A stretch of 64,000 bases of DNA. It comes from Bacteroidia bacterium. Its GTDB lineage: Bacteria > Bacteroidota > Bacteroidia > Flavobacteriales > Flavobacteriaceae. The position numbers and the translations under genes were made by a program. Within the stretch, counting starts at the first letter, position 1. Every line of letters begins with the position of its first letter. Below the pieces are notes generated by a model. That model saw only the letters and a list, made by a program, of their open reading frames with translations. It searched no databases and was not told where the DNA came from. The stretch covers positions 1,270,658 to 1,334,657 of the forward strand of contig JAUIAY010000001.1 in assembly GCA_030425285.1 (NCBI GenBank). The letters run 5' to 3'. Positions 32,617 to 41,873 of the stretch are shown piece after piece.

Positions 32617-34105
32617 AAAATTAAGGAATAGTATTATTGATTTTGCAAGTAGCCAAAAGTACTACCCAATTATTACAGGGTTGGCTACAGGACTATATCC
32701 CTTACTGTATTTTTATAATGCCAATTTCTCCTTGTTGAACTCTTGGAGCCAATTCCTTTTTTTTTCCTTCTTGTACGTAATTGCCCCAATACTGGTGTTT
32801 TTGATAATAGATATTACTAAAATCAGGCATAAAATAACTTCTTTAAGCAAGTATTTGGTTTCTATATTGGGATTGGTGATTTTTTCTTTCTTGATAGTGT
32901 TCAGTACCTACGGAATTGGAGAAAAAAAAATAGCGTTAATGGTGGTTTTGGGTGCTTTTGCTTTGGGGATTATTCTATTTAAGCATTACAATAAGATAAT
33001 TGTATTTCAGTTGATATTGGCCTTGATGACGGCACCCAAGTTAATTCCTGATCTGTCTAAACAATTGTTTTATTCTCATGATTGGATGAAACAACATGAT
33101 GCTATTGAAAAGGCTGTTTTTAAGAAAAAGCCTAACATCTATCTTATTCAACCAGATGGATATGTTAACTTTTCGGAACTAAAAAGAGGCTTTTATAACT
33201 TTGATAGTAGTGAGTTTGAGGATTTTTTGAATAGTTCAGGATTTGTGAATTACCCTAATTTTAGAAGCAACTATTATTCAACATTAAGCTCCAACACCTC
33301 TATGTTTGCCATGAAGCATCATTTCTACAATGATCCCAAACCAAATGAAGGAGAGCTTTTTAATTCCAGGGAAATAATAGTTGGTAGAAATCCGGCAATC
33401 TCAATTTTTAAGAATAATAGCTATAAAACCAATTTGATTTTGGAGCACGCTTATCTTTTGGTAAACAGACCAAAAATATACTATGATTATTGTAATATTG
33501 ATTATAAGGATGTTTCATTTTTTGCAAGAGGGTTCGAATTCAAAAGGGATGTGATAAAAGATTTGGAGGCTCAAATTGAAAAAAACACTAAAGGAAGTAA
33601 TTTTTATTTTATTGAGAAAATTAGTCCCGGACATATAACTTCTTATGGAAACAAAAGTGATGGTGTTGAAATTGAAAGGGCCAACTATTTGAAACGTCTT
33701 GAAGAAGCCAATATTTTTTTGAAGGATATTATAACATTGATAACAGAAAAGGATGATAACCCATTGATAATTTTAGCTTCAGACCATGGTGGCTATGTTG
33801 GATTTAATTATACTGTAGAGTCGAGATCTAAAGTAACAGACCCAAACTTGATTAAATCTATTTTTTCCTCCAACTTATCAATAAAATGGCCTCAAGACAA
33901 CAACGATTATTTTGAAGAGGAGTTAAAGACAAATGTCAACCTATTTAGGGTTTTGTTTTCTTATTTAAGTGATGATAAGATATTCTTGGATCAAATTGAG
34001 GAAGACAAAAGCTTTATGCAAATTTACGATGGAGCGCCTTTTGGTGTTTATGAATATATTAATGAAGATGGTGATGCAACATTTAATCGAGTAGAGGTGC
34101 ATTGA
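32609..34105 (+). CDS. Sulfatase-fold membrane enzyme (LtaS/EptA-like superfamily)
   Basis: The 498-residue protein has five N-terminal membrane helices (~18-150) and a large exported domain of the alkaline-phosphatase/sulfatase fold. The metal ligand positions appear as IYLIQPDGY near residue 175 and ILASDHGGY near 390. The nucleophile region reads YYSTLSSNTSMFAM, with no Cys-x-Pro-x-Arg, so it is not a formylglycine sulfatase. It more likely transfers or hydrolyses phospho-groups, as phosphoethanolamine transferases do. It overlaps the methyltransferase gene by 8 bases. Confidence 0.78.
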   Translation: MLKKLRNSIIDFASSQKYYPIITGLATGLYPLLYFYNANFSLLNSWSQFLFFSFLYVIAPILVFLIIDITKIRHKITSLSKYLVSILGLVIFSFLIVFSTYGIGEKKIALMVVLGAFALGIILFKHYNKIIVFQLILALMTAPKLIPDLSKQLFYSHDWMKQHDAIEKAVFKKKPNIYLIQPDGYVNFSELKRGFYNFDSSEFEDFLNSSGFVNYPNFRSNYYSTLSSNTSMFAMKHHFYNDPKPNEGELFNSREIIVGRNPAISIFKNNSYKTNLILEHAYLLVNRPKIYYDYCNIDYKDVSFFARGFEFKRDVIKDLEAQIEKNTKGSNFYFIEKISPGHITSYGNKSDGVEIERANYLKRLEEANIFLKDIITLITEKDDNPLIILASDHGGYVGFNYTVESRSKVTDPNLIKSIFSSNLSIKWPQDNNDYFEEELKTNVNLFRVLFSYLSDDKIFLDQIEEDKSFMQIYDGAPFGVYEYINEDGDATFNRVEVH

Positions 34106-34201
34106 TGATAGCTTTATAAATTTAAATTAGTATTTTTCACTTTGATATAATTTTTAATTATTCAGTATTCAGTAAAACCATATCATTCAGAACATAAAGT
34201 A

Positions 34202-35134
34202 TTGTGGGATACTTTTGTGAAACAGGCAAAAAACGCTACTTTTTTGTTTTACAGGGATTTTATGGATTATCATCAAGATCGATTTAGAGATGCTTCAGTA
34301 ATGGTGTTTAAAGAAGACCAGGTTGTAGCTGTTTTGCCTGCTAATAGTGAAGGTTCAAGAGTGTTTTCCCATAAGGGACTCACTTATGGAGGATTACTTG
34401 TTGAACCCAAGTTGAAGTTCAAATCTATTTTAAAGTGCTTTAGAAAGGTGTTGGAATACTATGCCAATGAAGGATTTCGAGATTTAGAACTAAAGATTAT
34501 TCCAAATATTTACAATAAGTATCCAAGTGACGAGTTGTTGTATGTTATGAGGATTATGAATGCAGAATTGTTACGACGTGATATGTTGTCGGTCGTTCAA
34601 TTGAATACTCCTCTAACGTATTCTAAAGACCGGAAGGATGGTGTCAAGCGTGCCAAAAAAGCTGGTTTAACAATAAAGGCCGATGATATATTTGATACTT
34701 TTTGGAATGATATATTAATGCCTAACCTTGAGAGTAAACATGGCGCTAAACCTGTTCATAGTTTGGAAGAGATTAAATTATTAAAAAAAAGGTTTCCAGA
34801 AAATATCTTTCAGTTTAATGTCTATGATAATCAAAAAATTGTCGCTGGAACAACGATATTTGTAACAGATCGCGTTGCCCATTCCCAATACATTTCGGCA
34901 GATGACTCTAAAAACAAAACAGGTAGTTTGGACTTTCTTCATGATTTTTTGTTGAAGGGTGTTTTTCGAGAAAAGGCTTATTTTGATTTTGGGATATCAA
35001 ATGAAAACAATGGGTTGAACGTCAATTCTGGTTTGCAATATTGGAAAGAAGGTTTTGGTGCTCGCGCTGTAGTTCAAGATTTTTATAGGGTTTCAATTTC
35101 CAACCACAAAAAGCTAGATGCCATTTTGATATGA
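34202..35134 (+). CDS. FemAB/GNAT-like acyltransferase, polysaccharide locus
   Basis: The protein has two GNAT-like lobes as in FemAB proteins: [16 protein letters not shown] at the start, [15 protein letters not shown] near 60, and [13 protein letters not shown] with [11 protein letters not shown] near 240-265. It probably N-acylates an amino sugar or attaches an amino acid; the adjacent aminotransferase gene suggests an amino-sugar acceptor. The annotated start is TTG 34202 (310 residues). However, reading continues in frame upstream to 34157 (IIQYSVKPYHSEHKV) with no ATG, GTG or TTG, and that segment looks like the natural N-terminus. The true start may be an ATT codon at 34157 or 34160. 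Confidence 0.8.
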   Translation: MWDTFVKQAKNATFLFYRDFMDYHQDRFRDASVMVFKEDQVVAVLPANSEGSRVFSHKGLTYGGLLVEPKLKFKSILKCFRKVLEYYANEGFRDLELKIIPNIYNKYPSDELLYVMRIMNAELLRRDMLSVVQLNTPLTYSKDRKDGVKRAKKAGLTIKADDIFDTFWNDILMPNLESKHGAKPVHSLEEIKLLKKRFPENIFQFNVYDNQKIVAGTTIFVTDRVAHSQYISADDSKNKTGSLDFLHDFLLKGVFREKAYFDFGISNENNGLNVNSGLQYWKEGFGARAVVQDFYRVSISNHKKLDAILI

Positions 35135-36231
35135 TACCATTTTTAGATCTTCATAAAATAAATGCACGGTTTGAGGATGCTTTTCAAAAGAAGTTTAGGG
35201 ATTTTCTAAACTCTGGGAGATACATTCTTGGGAACGATGTTCAGGCTTTTGAAAATGAGTTCGCCTCGTATTGTGGTACAAGATTTTGTATGGGAGTAAG
35301 TAATGGTTTGGATGCCTTAATACTCATTTTTAAAGCTTATTTGGAGTTAGGTGTTTTGAAACCAAATGATGAGGTGTTGGTCCCTGCAAATACCTACATT
35401 GCGAGTATATTGTCAATAATTCACAGCGGACTAAAACCTGTTTTTGTAGAGCCAGATGAGTTCACTTATAACATTTCTACTAAAGAAATAAAAAAACACA
35501 TAAATAGTAAAACGAAAGCTATTTTGGCTGTGCATCTATATGGACAATTGGCCGACATGGAAACCATAAATAATATAGCGAAAGAACATAATTTATTGGT
35601 TGTTGAAGATGCAGCGCAAGCGCATGGTGCAACTGATAAAAATGGTAACAAAGCAGGTAGTTTGGGACATGCGGCAGCTTTCAGTTTTTATCCCAGTAAA
35701 AATTTGGGTGCTTTGGGAGATGCAGGAGCCATAACAACCAATAATGAAGCGTTGGCTGAAATGATTGTTCAATTAAGAAACTATGGGTCTTCTGAAAAAT
35801 ATGTGCACAACACTAAAGGATTTAACAATAGGTTGGATGAGGTTCAGGCAGCTATGCTTTCAATAAAATTGCCTTTTTTGGACGAGGACAATGCCAAAAG
35901 ACGTGAAATTGTCAAACGCTATTTAACCGAAATAGATAACCCTAGAATTCAACTACCTTTTTATGACCAATCGGAGAACCATGTATTTCATGTGTTTGTT
36001 GTTAGGGTTTCGGAAAGGGAGGATTTTATATCTTTTCTTGATAAGAATAATATTGGTTATCTTATCCACTATCCCAAACCGCCCCATAAGCAGGTGGCAT
36101 TGCAGGAATTTAATGGTTTGCAGTTGCCCATAACAGAATCCATTCATAGACATGTGGTCAGTATTCCCATGAGTCCCGTGATGAGCGATGATGAAGTAAC
36201 CCAAGTTATTAACCTACTAAATACCTATTAA
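35131..36231 (+). CDS. DegT/DnrJ-family sugar aminotransferase (FdtB/QdtB-like)
   Basis: A PLP-dependent enzyme of 366 residues that would transaminate a nucleotide 3-keto-6-deoxyhexose. It shows Asp160 in [10 protein letters not shown] and the Schiff-base Lys190 in [13 protein letters not shown]. The start overlaps the FemAB gene by 4 bases, and the flippase gene starts immediately after its stop. With the 3,4-ketoisomerase at 39554 it would make dTDP-Fuc3N or dTDP-Qui3N. The rmlA/rmlB genes needed for the precursor are not in the window. Confidence 0.9.
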   Translation: MIPFLDLHKINARFEDAFQKKFRDFLNSGRYILGNDVQAFENEFASYCGTRFCMGVSNGLDALILIFKAYLELGVLKPNDEVLVPANTYIASILSIIHSGLKPVFVEPDEFTYNISTKEIKKHINSKTKAILAVHLYGQLADMETINNIAKEHNLLVVEDAAQAHGATDKNGNKAGSLGHAAAFSFYPSKNLGALGDAGAITTNNEALAEMIVQLRNYGSSEKYVHNTKGFNNRLDEVQAAMLSIKLPFLDEDNAKRREIVKRYLTEIDNPRIQLPFYDQSENHVFHVFVVRVSEREDFISFLDKNNIGYLIHYPKPPHKQVALQEFNGLQLPITESIHRHVVSIPMSPVMSDDEVTQVINLLNTY

Positions 36232-37542
36232 TTGAAACGATTACTACACTATATTAATAACAATGTATTAATAAAAGTTGCTTCGTTAAATTCAGCTTCG
36301 GTAGCAACTAAAATTATTGCGGGGTTTTTAACATCCAAAGCTATTGCTCTGTTTGTGGGAGCAGAAGGCATGGCATTAATTGGTAATTTGAGGAATTTTT
36401 TAAGCACGGTCCAAACTGTATCCATTCTTGGGTTTTATAACGGGATCGTAAAGTATGTGGCTGAATTTAAGGAGAACACGATTGAATTGAGCAAGACGCT
36501 TTCCACCATATTTTATTTGGGATTCTTTTCTACTGTTTTGGTGTCACTAGCTTGTTATTTTGGAGCCGATTATATTAATGACTATATATTTTCCTATTAT
36601 AATGACTATGCCTATGTCATTAAAATTTTGGCAATAGCTCTGCCGTTTTATGCACTCAATATGTTTACGTTTGGGATTCTTAATGGGTTTTCCAAATACA
36701 AAATTTTAATCATTATCAATATTATTGGTCAAATTCTAGGCCTTTCGATAACGATTTTGTTAATCTATAAAGAACGGATAGATGGTGCGTTAATTTCAGT
36801 TGCTATTTCTGAATCCTTAATTTTCCTAATTACCCTTGTTGGCGTGGCCAACCGAAAGAGTTTGGCGCCTTTGGTAAAAGTGAAGAATATCAGTCTTGAT
36901 TATGTCAAGAAATTGAGCTCCTATTCTATGATGGCTATATTTTCAGCAGTTATGTTGCCAATAGTTGCCATTGCCATACGAAATTATATTACAGATTCTC
37001 TCGGATTAGAAGAAGCTGGTTTTTGGGAAACCATGAACCGAATTTCAAAGTATTATTTAATGTTTGTTTCCTCTTTACTGACACTATATATTTTACCCAG
37101 ATTGTCTGAAATTGATAACAAGAAGGAGTTCAGAGACGAGGTTTTTAATTTCTACAAGACTATTATACCTGTATTTGGAGCAGGTTTATTATTGATTTAC
37201 TTGTTTAGAAAGTATATTGTTCTCTTGATTTTTTCTGAAGATTTTTTGCCAGTTCAAGACTTGTTTTTATGGCAGTTATTAGGTGATTTTGTGAAGGTGC
37301 TTTCTATAGTTATTGCCTATCAATTTTTGGCAAAAAAGATGTTTTGGCACTATATCATCACTGAAGCTTTTTCAGTTATTATTTTATACCTCACGAGTAT
37401 TTATTTCATAGATATTTACGGCACAAAAGGAGCTAATATTGCACACTTTGTAACCTATGTGGCGTACTATGGCTTAATACTTTTAATATTCAGTTCGTCG
37501 CTATTTGGTGTCTTGCCAGAAGAGCCTGATCTTGAAGAATAA
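36232..37542 (+). CDS. O-antigen flippase, Wzx type
   Basis: The 436-residue polytopic protein has about twelve membrane helices and the pattern NSASVATKIIAGFLTSKAIA and GAEGMALIGNLRNF near the N-terminus, typical of Wzx/RfbX translocases of the MATE/PST group. It would move lipid-linked repeat units across the inner membrane. Translation starts with TTG at 36232 directly after the TAA of the aminotransferase gene. It converges on the glycosyltransferase gene at 37544 with only one base between the stops. Confidence 0.9.
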   Translation: MKRLLHYINNNVLIKVASLNSASVATKIIAGFLTSKAIALFVGAEGMALIGNLRNFLSTVQTVSILGFYNGIVKYVAEFKENTIELSKTLSTIFYLGFFSTVLVSLACYFGADYINDYIFSYYNDYAYVIKILAIALPFYALNMFTFGILNGFSKYKILIIINIIGQILGLSITILLIYKERIDGALISVAISESLIFLITLVGVANRKSLAPLVKVKNISLDYVKKLSSYSMMAIFSAVMLPIVAIAIRNYITDSLGLEEAGFWETMNRISKYYLMFVSSLLTLYILPRLSEIDNKKEFRDEVFNFYKTIIPVFGAGLLLIYLFRKYIVLLIFSEDFLPVQDLFLWQLLGDFVKVLSIVIAYQFLAKKMFWHYIITEAFSVIILYLTSIYFIDIYGTKGANIAHFVTYVAYYGLILLIFSSSLFGVLPEEPDLEE

Positions 37543-37543
37543 T

Positions 37544-38689
37544 TCAGGAGTTGTTTTGCCATGCCTCAAGGTAGCGTTTGGCAATAGTAACATAGTTATG
37601 CTCTTTTTCAATAAAAGCACGAGCATTTAAAGAAATTTCAACTATTTTTTCTGGGTTTTCAATAAGCCATGAAAGCTTTTTGGCAATTTGTTCAGAATCA
37701 GGAAGGGCATTGATTGCGACAGTATCTTCGGTTAAATCATAGAAGTCTAGCCATTCTTTTTCTGCGCCTGTAAATACTACTTTACCCTTGGCCATGGCTT
37801 CCAGCGCATTATATCCTTGGTCATAGGCATAAACCTGATCCAATACAATGTGCGATTGGTCGTAGGCTTTAATATATTCACTATAGGGTAGATTTTCTGT
37901 TCTTATGACTCTAACCTTGTCACCATATTTTTTTGAAATAATATCAAGTGCTTCATCAAAAAACTGAATACCTTTCTTGACGTAGTTTGGCCTATTAATC
38001 CCAAGAAATATAATTATTTGATTGTTTAGTTTAAGATTTATGTACTTTATTTTGTCAATGTTTATTGGGTTTGGAATCAATCCTAAATACTTTACATGGT
38101 TTATCAGTGGTATATGGTAATCTAGATCGGAAGCTATGACGCCTGATATGTTTTGGTATATGAAATCATGTAGTTTTTTGTAGGGTTTTGAAACATACTT
38201 TAGAGAATAATGATATTTGTTTTTTAAGCGAGAGTCGTTGATAAAGGGCGTTAAAATAGAATACTTTAAACGTTGGTTTAAGTAATGATTAATTGAAATA
38301 TAATCATCACCACAGGATAATAAGAAGATTTTGTTATTTTGAGTAAAAAGATATTTTAATAGGGGTGTTTGAAGGTTGGGGTGAATAAAAAAAGCGTCTT
38401 CATTTATGAGTTGTACAACATCAAAACCTTTTAGGGAAGCAAACTTGTTTTTAACCCTAAAATAGGTCTCAATTTGGGCAATATCTTGTTTGGTAAGTTT
38501 GTGAATAAGTTTTCTTAATAATAACAAGGGTTGTTTGTTGAAGAACTTACTGTCAATATTAATATCTATAGGATATTTTTTAAACTGATCGCCACTACCA
38601 ATAATAACAACTTCATGACCCAGTTTTGTCAGGCCTTCCTTTAAAGAGTTATGCAATCGACTAAATTCGCCAACCAAAAGTATTCGCAT
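37544..38689 (-). CDS. Glycosyltransferase, GT-B fold (family 4-like)
   Basis: The 381-residue protein has the GT-B layout: an N-terminal MRILLVGEFSRLHNSLKEGL nucleotide-type strand, a middle LGLIPNPINIDK linker, and a C-terminal donor-binding lobe with LDQVYAYDQGYNALEAMAKG (E-x7-E-like region, ~290-310). It probably adds a sugar to the lipid-linked repeat unit at the cytoplasmic face. Its promoter region is shared with the divergent glycosyltransferase gene at 38729 through a palindromic double -7 box. Confidence 0.85.
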   Translation of the reverse strand: MRILLVGEFSRLHNSLKEGLTKLGHEVVIIGSGDQFKKYPIDINIDSKFFNKQPLLLLRKLIHKLTKQDIAQIETYFRVKNKFASLKGFDVVQLINEDAFFIHPNLQTPLLKYLFTQNNKIFLLSCGDDYISINHYLNQRLKYSILTPFINDSRLKNKYHYSLKYVSKPYKKLHDFIYQNISGVIASDLDYHIPLINHVKYLGLIPNPINIDKIKYINLKLNNQIIIFLGINRPNYVKKGIQFFDEALDIISKKYGDKVRVIRTENLPYSEYIKAYDQSHIVLDQVYAYDQGYNALEAMAKGKVVFTGAEKEWLDFYDLTEDTVAINALPDSEQIAKKLSWLIENPEKIVEISLNARAFIEKEHNYVTIAKRYLEAWQNNS

Positions 38690-38700
38690 GCTTATTTTAA

Positions 38701-38719
38701 TATCTTTGTTTCAAAGATA
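38701..38719. promoter_or_regulatory. Palindromic divergent promoter element
   Basis: TATCTTTG-TTT-CAAAGATA is a perfect 8-bp inverted repeat. Each arm is a full TAnnTTTG -7 box in opposite orientation. The plus-strand box lies 20 bases before the ATG at 38729, and the minus-strand box lies 22 bases before the ATG at 38689. Two RNA polymerases could not occupy it at once. Confidence 0.65.
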
Positions 38720-38728
38720 ATTGTTTAA

Positions 38729-39553
38729 ATGAATAATCAAACGGGAACTGAAATTGAGTTGGAAATCCTGGTAGCTACAACAAATAGAAACTCGTGGGAT
38801 TTTTTAAAAAAAATGTTTCAGAATGACGTTTTGGAAAACCATCATTTATTAATTATCAATCAAACAACTGAAGATGTTTTGTTGACTTCAGAAATACCAA
38901 ACATTAGGGTCATCAATTCATTTGAAAAAGGATTGAGTAAAAGCAGAAATTTGGCCATTGAACATGCCAAAGGCCGTATTTGTCTTTTGGCTGATGATGA
39001 TGTGGTTTATGTTAAGGGGTTTTCAGATAGAATAAAAGTTGCTTTCAACGAAAATAAGGATTGTGGTGTTATTACTTTTAAAACCTTGACTACGGAACAA
39101 AAACCTTATTGGAAATACCCTGAAGACATCTTGAATGTTAAGCCATTTTATAGAAAAGTACTTTCAATTGAAATAGCTTTCAAAAGGCAGGTTATTATTG
39201 ATAATCAAATAACTTTCGATGAACACTTTGGATTGGGTAGCACGTTTGAAGATGGTGAGAATGTTTTTTTTCTTAAGCGTGTTTTTTCGAAAAACATTAA
39301 AGCAATATTTTTTCCTGTGTATATTGTAACCCATAAGGCATTTAGTTCAAGTGATGATGTTACTTCCGATAGGCATTTTTTTGCAAGAGCAGCCATGAAT
39401 TATAAACTCTACGGAAATAGAGCCTATTTTTTATTGATCAAGTTGATTTTTTCTCTTTTACGAAAAGGATTAATACCATTTTCAGATGTATTTGATAAAT
39501 TTAGGGTTGGAGTGAGCGGTATAAAAAAATATAAACAGATTAATGCAAATTAA
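38729..39553 (+). CDS. Glycosyltransferase family 2
   Basis: A 274-residue GT-A fold enzyme: the nucleotide-binding start LEILVATTNRNSWDF, then SKSRNLAIEHAKGRICLLADDD, with the metal-binding DDD at residues 89-91. The later FDEHFGLGSTFEDGENVFFL resembles the acceptor-site ED motif. It is cytoplasmic, with a hydrophobic tail that may touch the membrane. The ketoisomerase gene starts directly after its stop, so the two are cotranscribed from the palindromic promoter at 38701-38719. Confidence 0.88.
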   Translation: MNNQTGTEIELEILVATTNRNSWDFLKKMFQNDVLENHHLLIINQTTEDVLLTSEIPNIRVINSFEKGLSKSRNLAIEHAKGRICLLADDDVVYVKGFSDRIKVAFNENKDCGVITFKTLTTEQKPYWKYPEDILNVKPFYRKVLSIEIAFKRQVIIDNQITFDEHFGLGSTFEDGENVFFLKRVFSKNIKAIFFPVYIVTHKAFSSSDDVTSDRHFFARAAMNYKLYGNRAYFLLIKLIFSLLRKGLIPFSDVFDKFRVGVSGIKKYKQINAN

Positions 39554-39961
39554 ATGAAGCTATTAGAAGGTGTTGAAATAATTGAAATCCCAAAAGTTGA
39601 GGATGTAAGAGGTAATTTGGCAGTTATCGAAAAGGATGTTGTGCCCTTTGATATAAAGCGCGTTTATTATTTATATGATGTGCCCAGTAATGCTTACAGA
39701 GGAGGTCATGCACATAAAAAATTAATTCAGGTTCTAATTCCATTAAGTGGAAGTTTTGATGTGGTGTTAGATGATGGTCAGGACAGAACTAAGATTACTT
39801 TAAACAAACCGAACAAAGGTTTACTAATCCCAACGGGCATTTGGCGCGAACTAGAGAATTTTTCATCAGGAGCTGTGTGTTTGGTTTTGGCTTCAGATGT
39901 TTTTGAAGAAGCAGATTATTTAAGGGACTACAATTCGTTTACCGCTTATAAAAATCAATAG
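39554..39961 (+). CDS. dTDP-4-keto-6-deoxyhexose 3,4-ketoisomerase (FdtA/QdtA-like)
   Basis: The 135-residue cupin has the FdtA signature VRGNLAVIEKD and RGGHAHKKLIQVL, with the catalytic His52 and His54. In known pathways such enzymes convert dTDP-4-keto-6-deoxyglucose to the 3-keto sugar. That sugar is then aminated by FdtB/QdtB, here encoded at 35131. The stereochemical outcome (Fuc3N or Qui3N) cannot be told from sequence alone. The gene's 3' end overlaps the convergent glycosyltransferase gene by 7 bases. Confidence 0.9.
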   Translation: MKLLEGVEIIEIPKVEDVRGNLAVIEKDVVPFDIKRVYYLYDVPSNAYRGGHAHKKLIQVLIPLSGSFDVVLDDGQDRTKITLNKPNKGLLIPTGIWRELENFSSGAVCLVLASDVFEEADYLRDYNSFTAYKNQ

Positions 39962-40878
39962 TAATTCTTTTTGTTAGAGAAGCTATTGTATACTGTCACA
40001 ACTGTTTTTAATAGCGATTTGGGCAATGATATTATGATTTTCTGTTTTAAGTTTAAATAATCCTCGTTTATTATTTCTTTTAATTTATTGCTATTGCTTA
40101 AGTCGCCTAGCAAGGTCAGCTTAATGATAGATGAATACATGTTTTTGTTCAGGTACTTTAAAGCACCTGGATTGTTTTTTGAGAGATGAATGTACTTGTT
40201 AAAATCAATAGGAGAGTATTTGAATTTATTGGATATTGTCAAACCATCTTCAACAAAACGGTGAGTTGCTAAAGGTTTGTTTAAAAAAACGACAGGGTAT
40301 TTTAATCCAATTCTAATCCAATAATCGGTATCTTCATTGGTGTTCAAGGTTTCATCAAAAAAACCAATCTTTTCAATAGCCTGGTTACTGAAAACAGTAT
40401 TGGCACAATGTAAGATGGAATGTCCGATACTGCTTTTAAAATAATTTATTGTACCGTAGTTTTCAGGGTCTATGTTTAAATTTCTGTATTGAGCCAAATA
40501 GGAATTGGTTTCAGTTTTTATTTTTAATGCAGTGGCAAAAACATGTTCCTTTTCATTAGCAGAAATGAGTTCGTATATGGAATTTAAGAATTCTTTTTCC
40601 CAAAAATCATCAGCATCCAAAAAAGCGATATATTGGGCTTGTGATTTTTTGATTCCAAAATTTCTTGCTTCCGAAACACCTTGATTTTTAGTGCTGAAAA
40701 TGCGAATTCTAGGATCTTTAAATGCTTCAGCAACTTCAAGACTATGGTCTGTTGAGCCATCATTGATTACGATAATTTCATACTTGGTAAAAGTTTGAGC
40801 TAGTACACTATCTAGAGTTTGGGCAATGTAATTTGCCTTGTTGTAAAGAGGAATTATTATGGAAAAATAAGGATTCAC
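39955..40878 (-). CDS. Glycosyltransferase family 2
   Basis: A 307-residue GT-A enzyme with FSIIIPLYNKANYIAQTLDS at the N-terminus, VINDGSTD (38-44) and the metal-binding DADD at 88-91, followed by NTNEDTDYWIRIGL, the acceptor ED motif. It is a typical cytoplasmic transferase of O-antigen or capsule loci. It follows the glycosyltransferase gene at 40880 by one base, forming a two-gene minus-strand unit inside a mostly plus-strand locus. Confidence 0.92.
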   Translation of the reverse strand: MNPYFSIIIPLYNKANYIAQTLDSVLAQTFTKYEIIVINDGSTDHSLEVAEAFKDPRIRIFSTKNQGVSEARNFGIKKSQAQYIAFLDADDFWEKEFLNSIYELISANEKEHVFATALKIKTETNSYLAQYRNLNIDPENYGTINYFKSSIGHSILHCANTVFSNQAIEKIGFFDETLNTNEDTDYWIRIGLKYPVVFLNKPLATHRFVEDGLTISNKFKYSPIDFNKYIHLSKNNPGALKYLNKNMYSSIIKLTLLGDLSNSNKLKEIINEDYLNLKQKIIISLPKSLLKTVVTVYNSFSNKKNYY

Positions 40879-40879
40879 T

Positions 40880-41776
40880 TTAGGCGTCTCGGTTTAAGTC
40901 AATATAGCATATATAGCCAATTCGATAATACTGCAATAATTTTATGGAAGGATCTTTTCCTAATAAATTTTTCTTTAGATTTTCTCTGAACATTTTGAAA
41001 GTATAAGCTACCAAATAATTGAGTTTCCATTTTTTTAATCTTAAGAAAAGCTCTAGGAGGTTGTTGTCTGAAACCGTTATGAGATTATGCTTTAAAAGAT
41101 ACAAAAGTGTACTTGCAGCAGCCTCCTTTTTTTTAAGATACTGATTGTTGTTTTCCAGTCCTAAATGAAAAACGGGATTGTCAATATGTAAAATATGGGT
41201 GTGCAATTCCTTTAATTTAGAACCAAAAAAGTTGTCCATGCCATATTCGGTATAAGAAATGAGGCTATTAATAGAATTAAAGACGTTCTTTCTAATAAGC
41301 ATATTAGCAGACACTACGAGTTTGTATGGTTTGCGGTTTCTTTCCAATGCATGGGCTTCTTCATTTTGAATACCATATTTCCAGCGTAACATATATTCTT
41401 GTTGCGGTTTGTCTTTATGATAACAAATACCGCCAAAAAGTGCATCATTACTGGAAGCTAACTGGTCTTTATAATTCGTTATAAAATTTTTGGTGCTTGG
41501 AAATACATCAGCATCTAAAAACAAAAGCCACTCATATTGGGCTTGATCGCAAAGTGCCTGTCTAGCTTTTATACGTCCAACATTCTCTTTGGAAACCAGT
41601 AATTGCGTATGTGGCAAATGGTTAATAGCTGTGTTTGCCTCAATAAATTCATTGGTTGAGCCATCTTCATAGCCAATAATTTCAAAATCAATATCGCAGG
41701 CTTCTAGTTGTTCATGAACTGAATTCACAAGCTTAACAATATGATAGTTGTATGTAGGTATTAATACCGAAATCAT
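40880..41776 (-). CDS. Glycosyltransferase family 2
   Basis: A 298-residue GT-A enzyme: MISVLIPTYNYHIVKLVNS, GYEDGST (36-41) and LFLDADVFPS with DAD at 88-90. I start at ATG 41776; a TTG two codons earlier is possible. It is the first gene of a two-gene minus-strand unit that diverges from the oxygenase gene at 41874. The acceptor is unknown. Confidence 0.9.
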   Translation of the reverse strand: MISVLIPTYNYHIVKLVNSVHEQLEACDIDFEIIGYEDGSTNEFIEANTAINHLPHTQLLVSKENVGRIKARQALCDQAQYEWLLFLDADVFPSTKNFITNYKDQLASSNDALFGGICYHKDKPQQEYMLRWKYGIQNEEAHALERNRKPYKLVVSANMLIRKNVFNSINSLISYTEYGMDNFFGSKLKELHTHILHIDNPVFHLGLENNNQYLKKKEAAASTLLYLLKHNLITVSDNNLLELFLRLKKWKLNYLVAYTFKMFRENLKKNLLGKDPSIKLLQYYRIGYICYIDLNRDA

Positions 41777-41873
41777 AATCAATTAATGAATGTTTAAAAA
41801 TACATTTTTTATAGGTTTAACAATTCCTTTTTGTCAAAAGGTTTAAATTGCAAAGTTTTAAAACGGCATTTTA

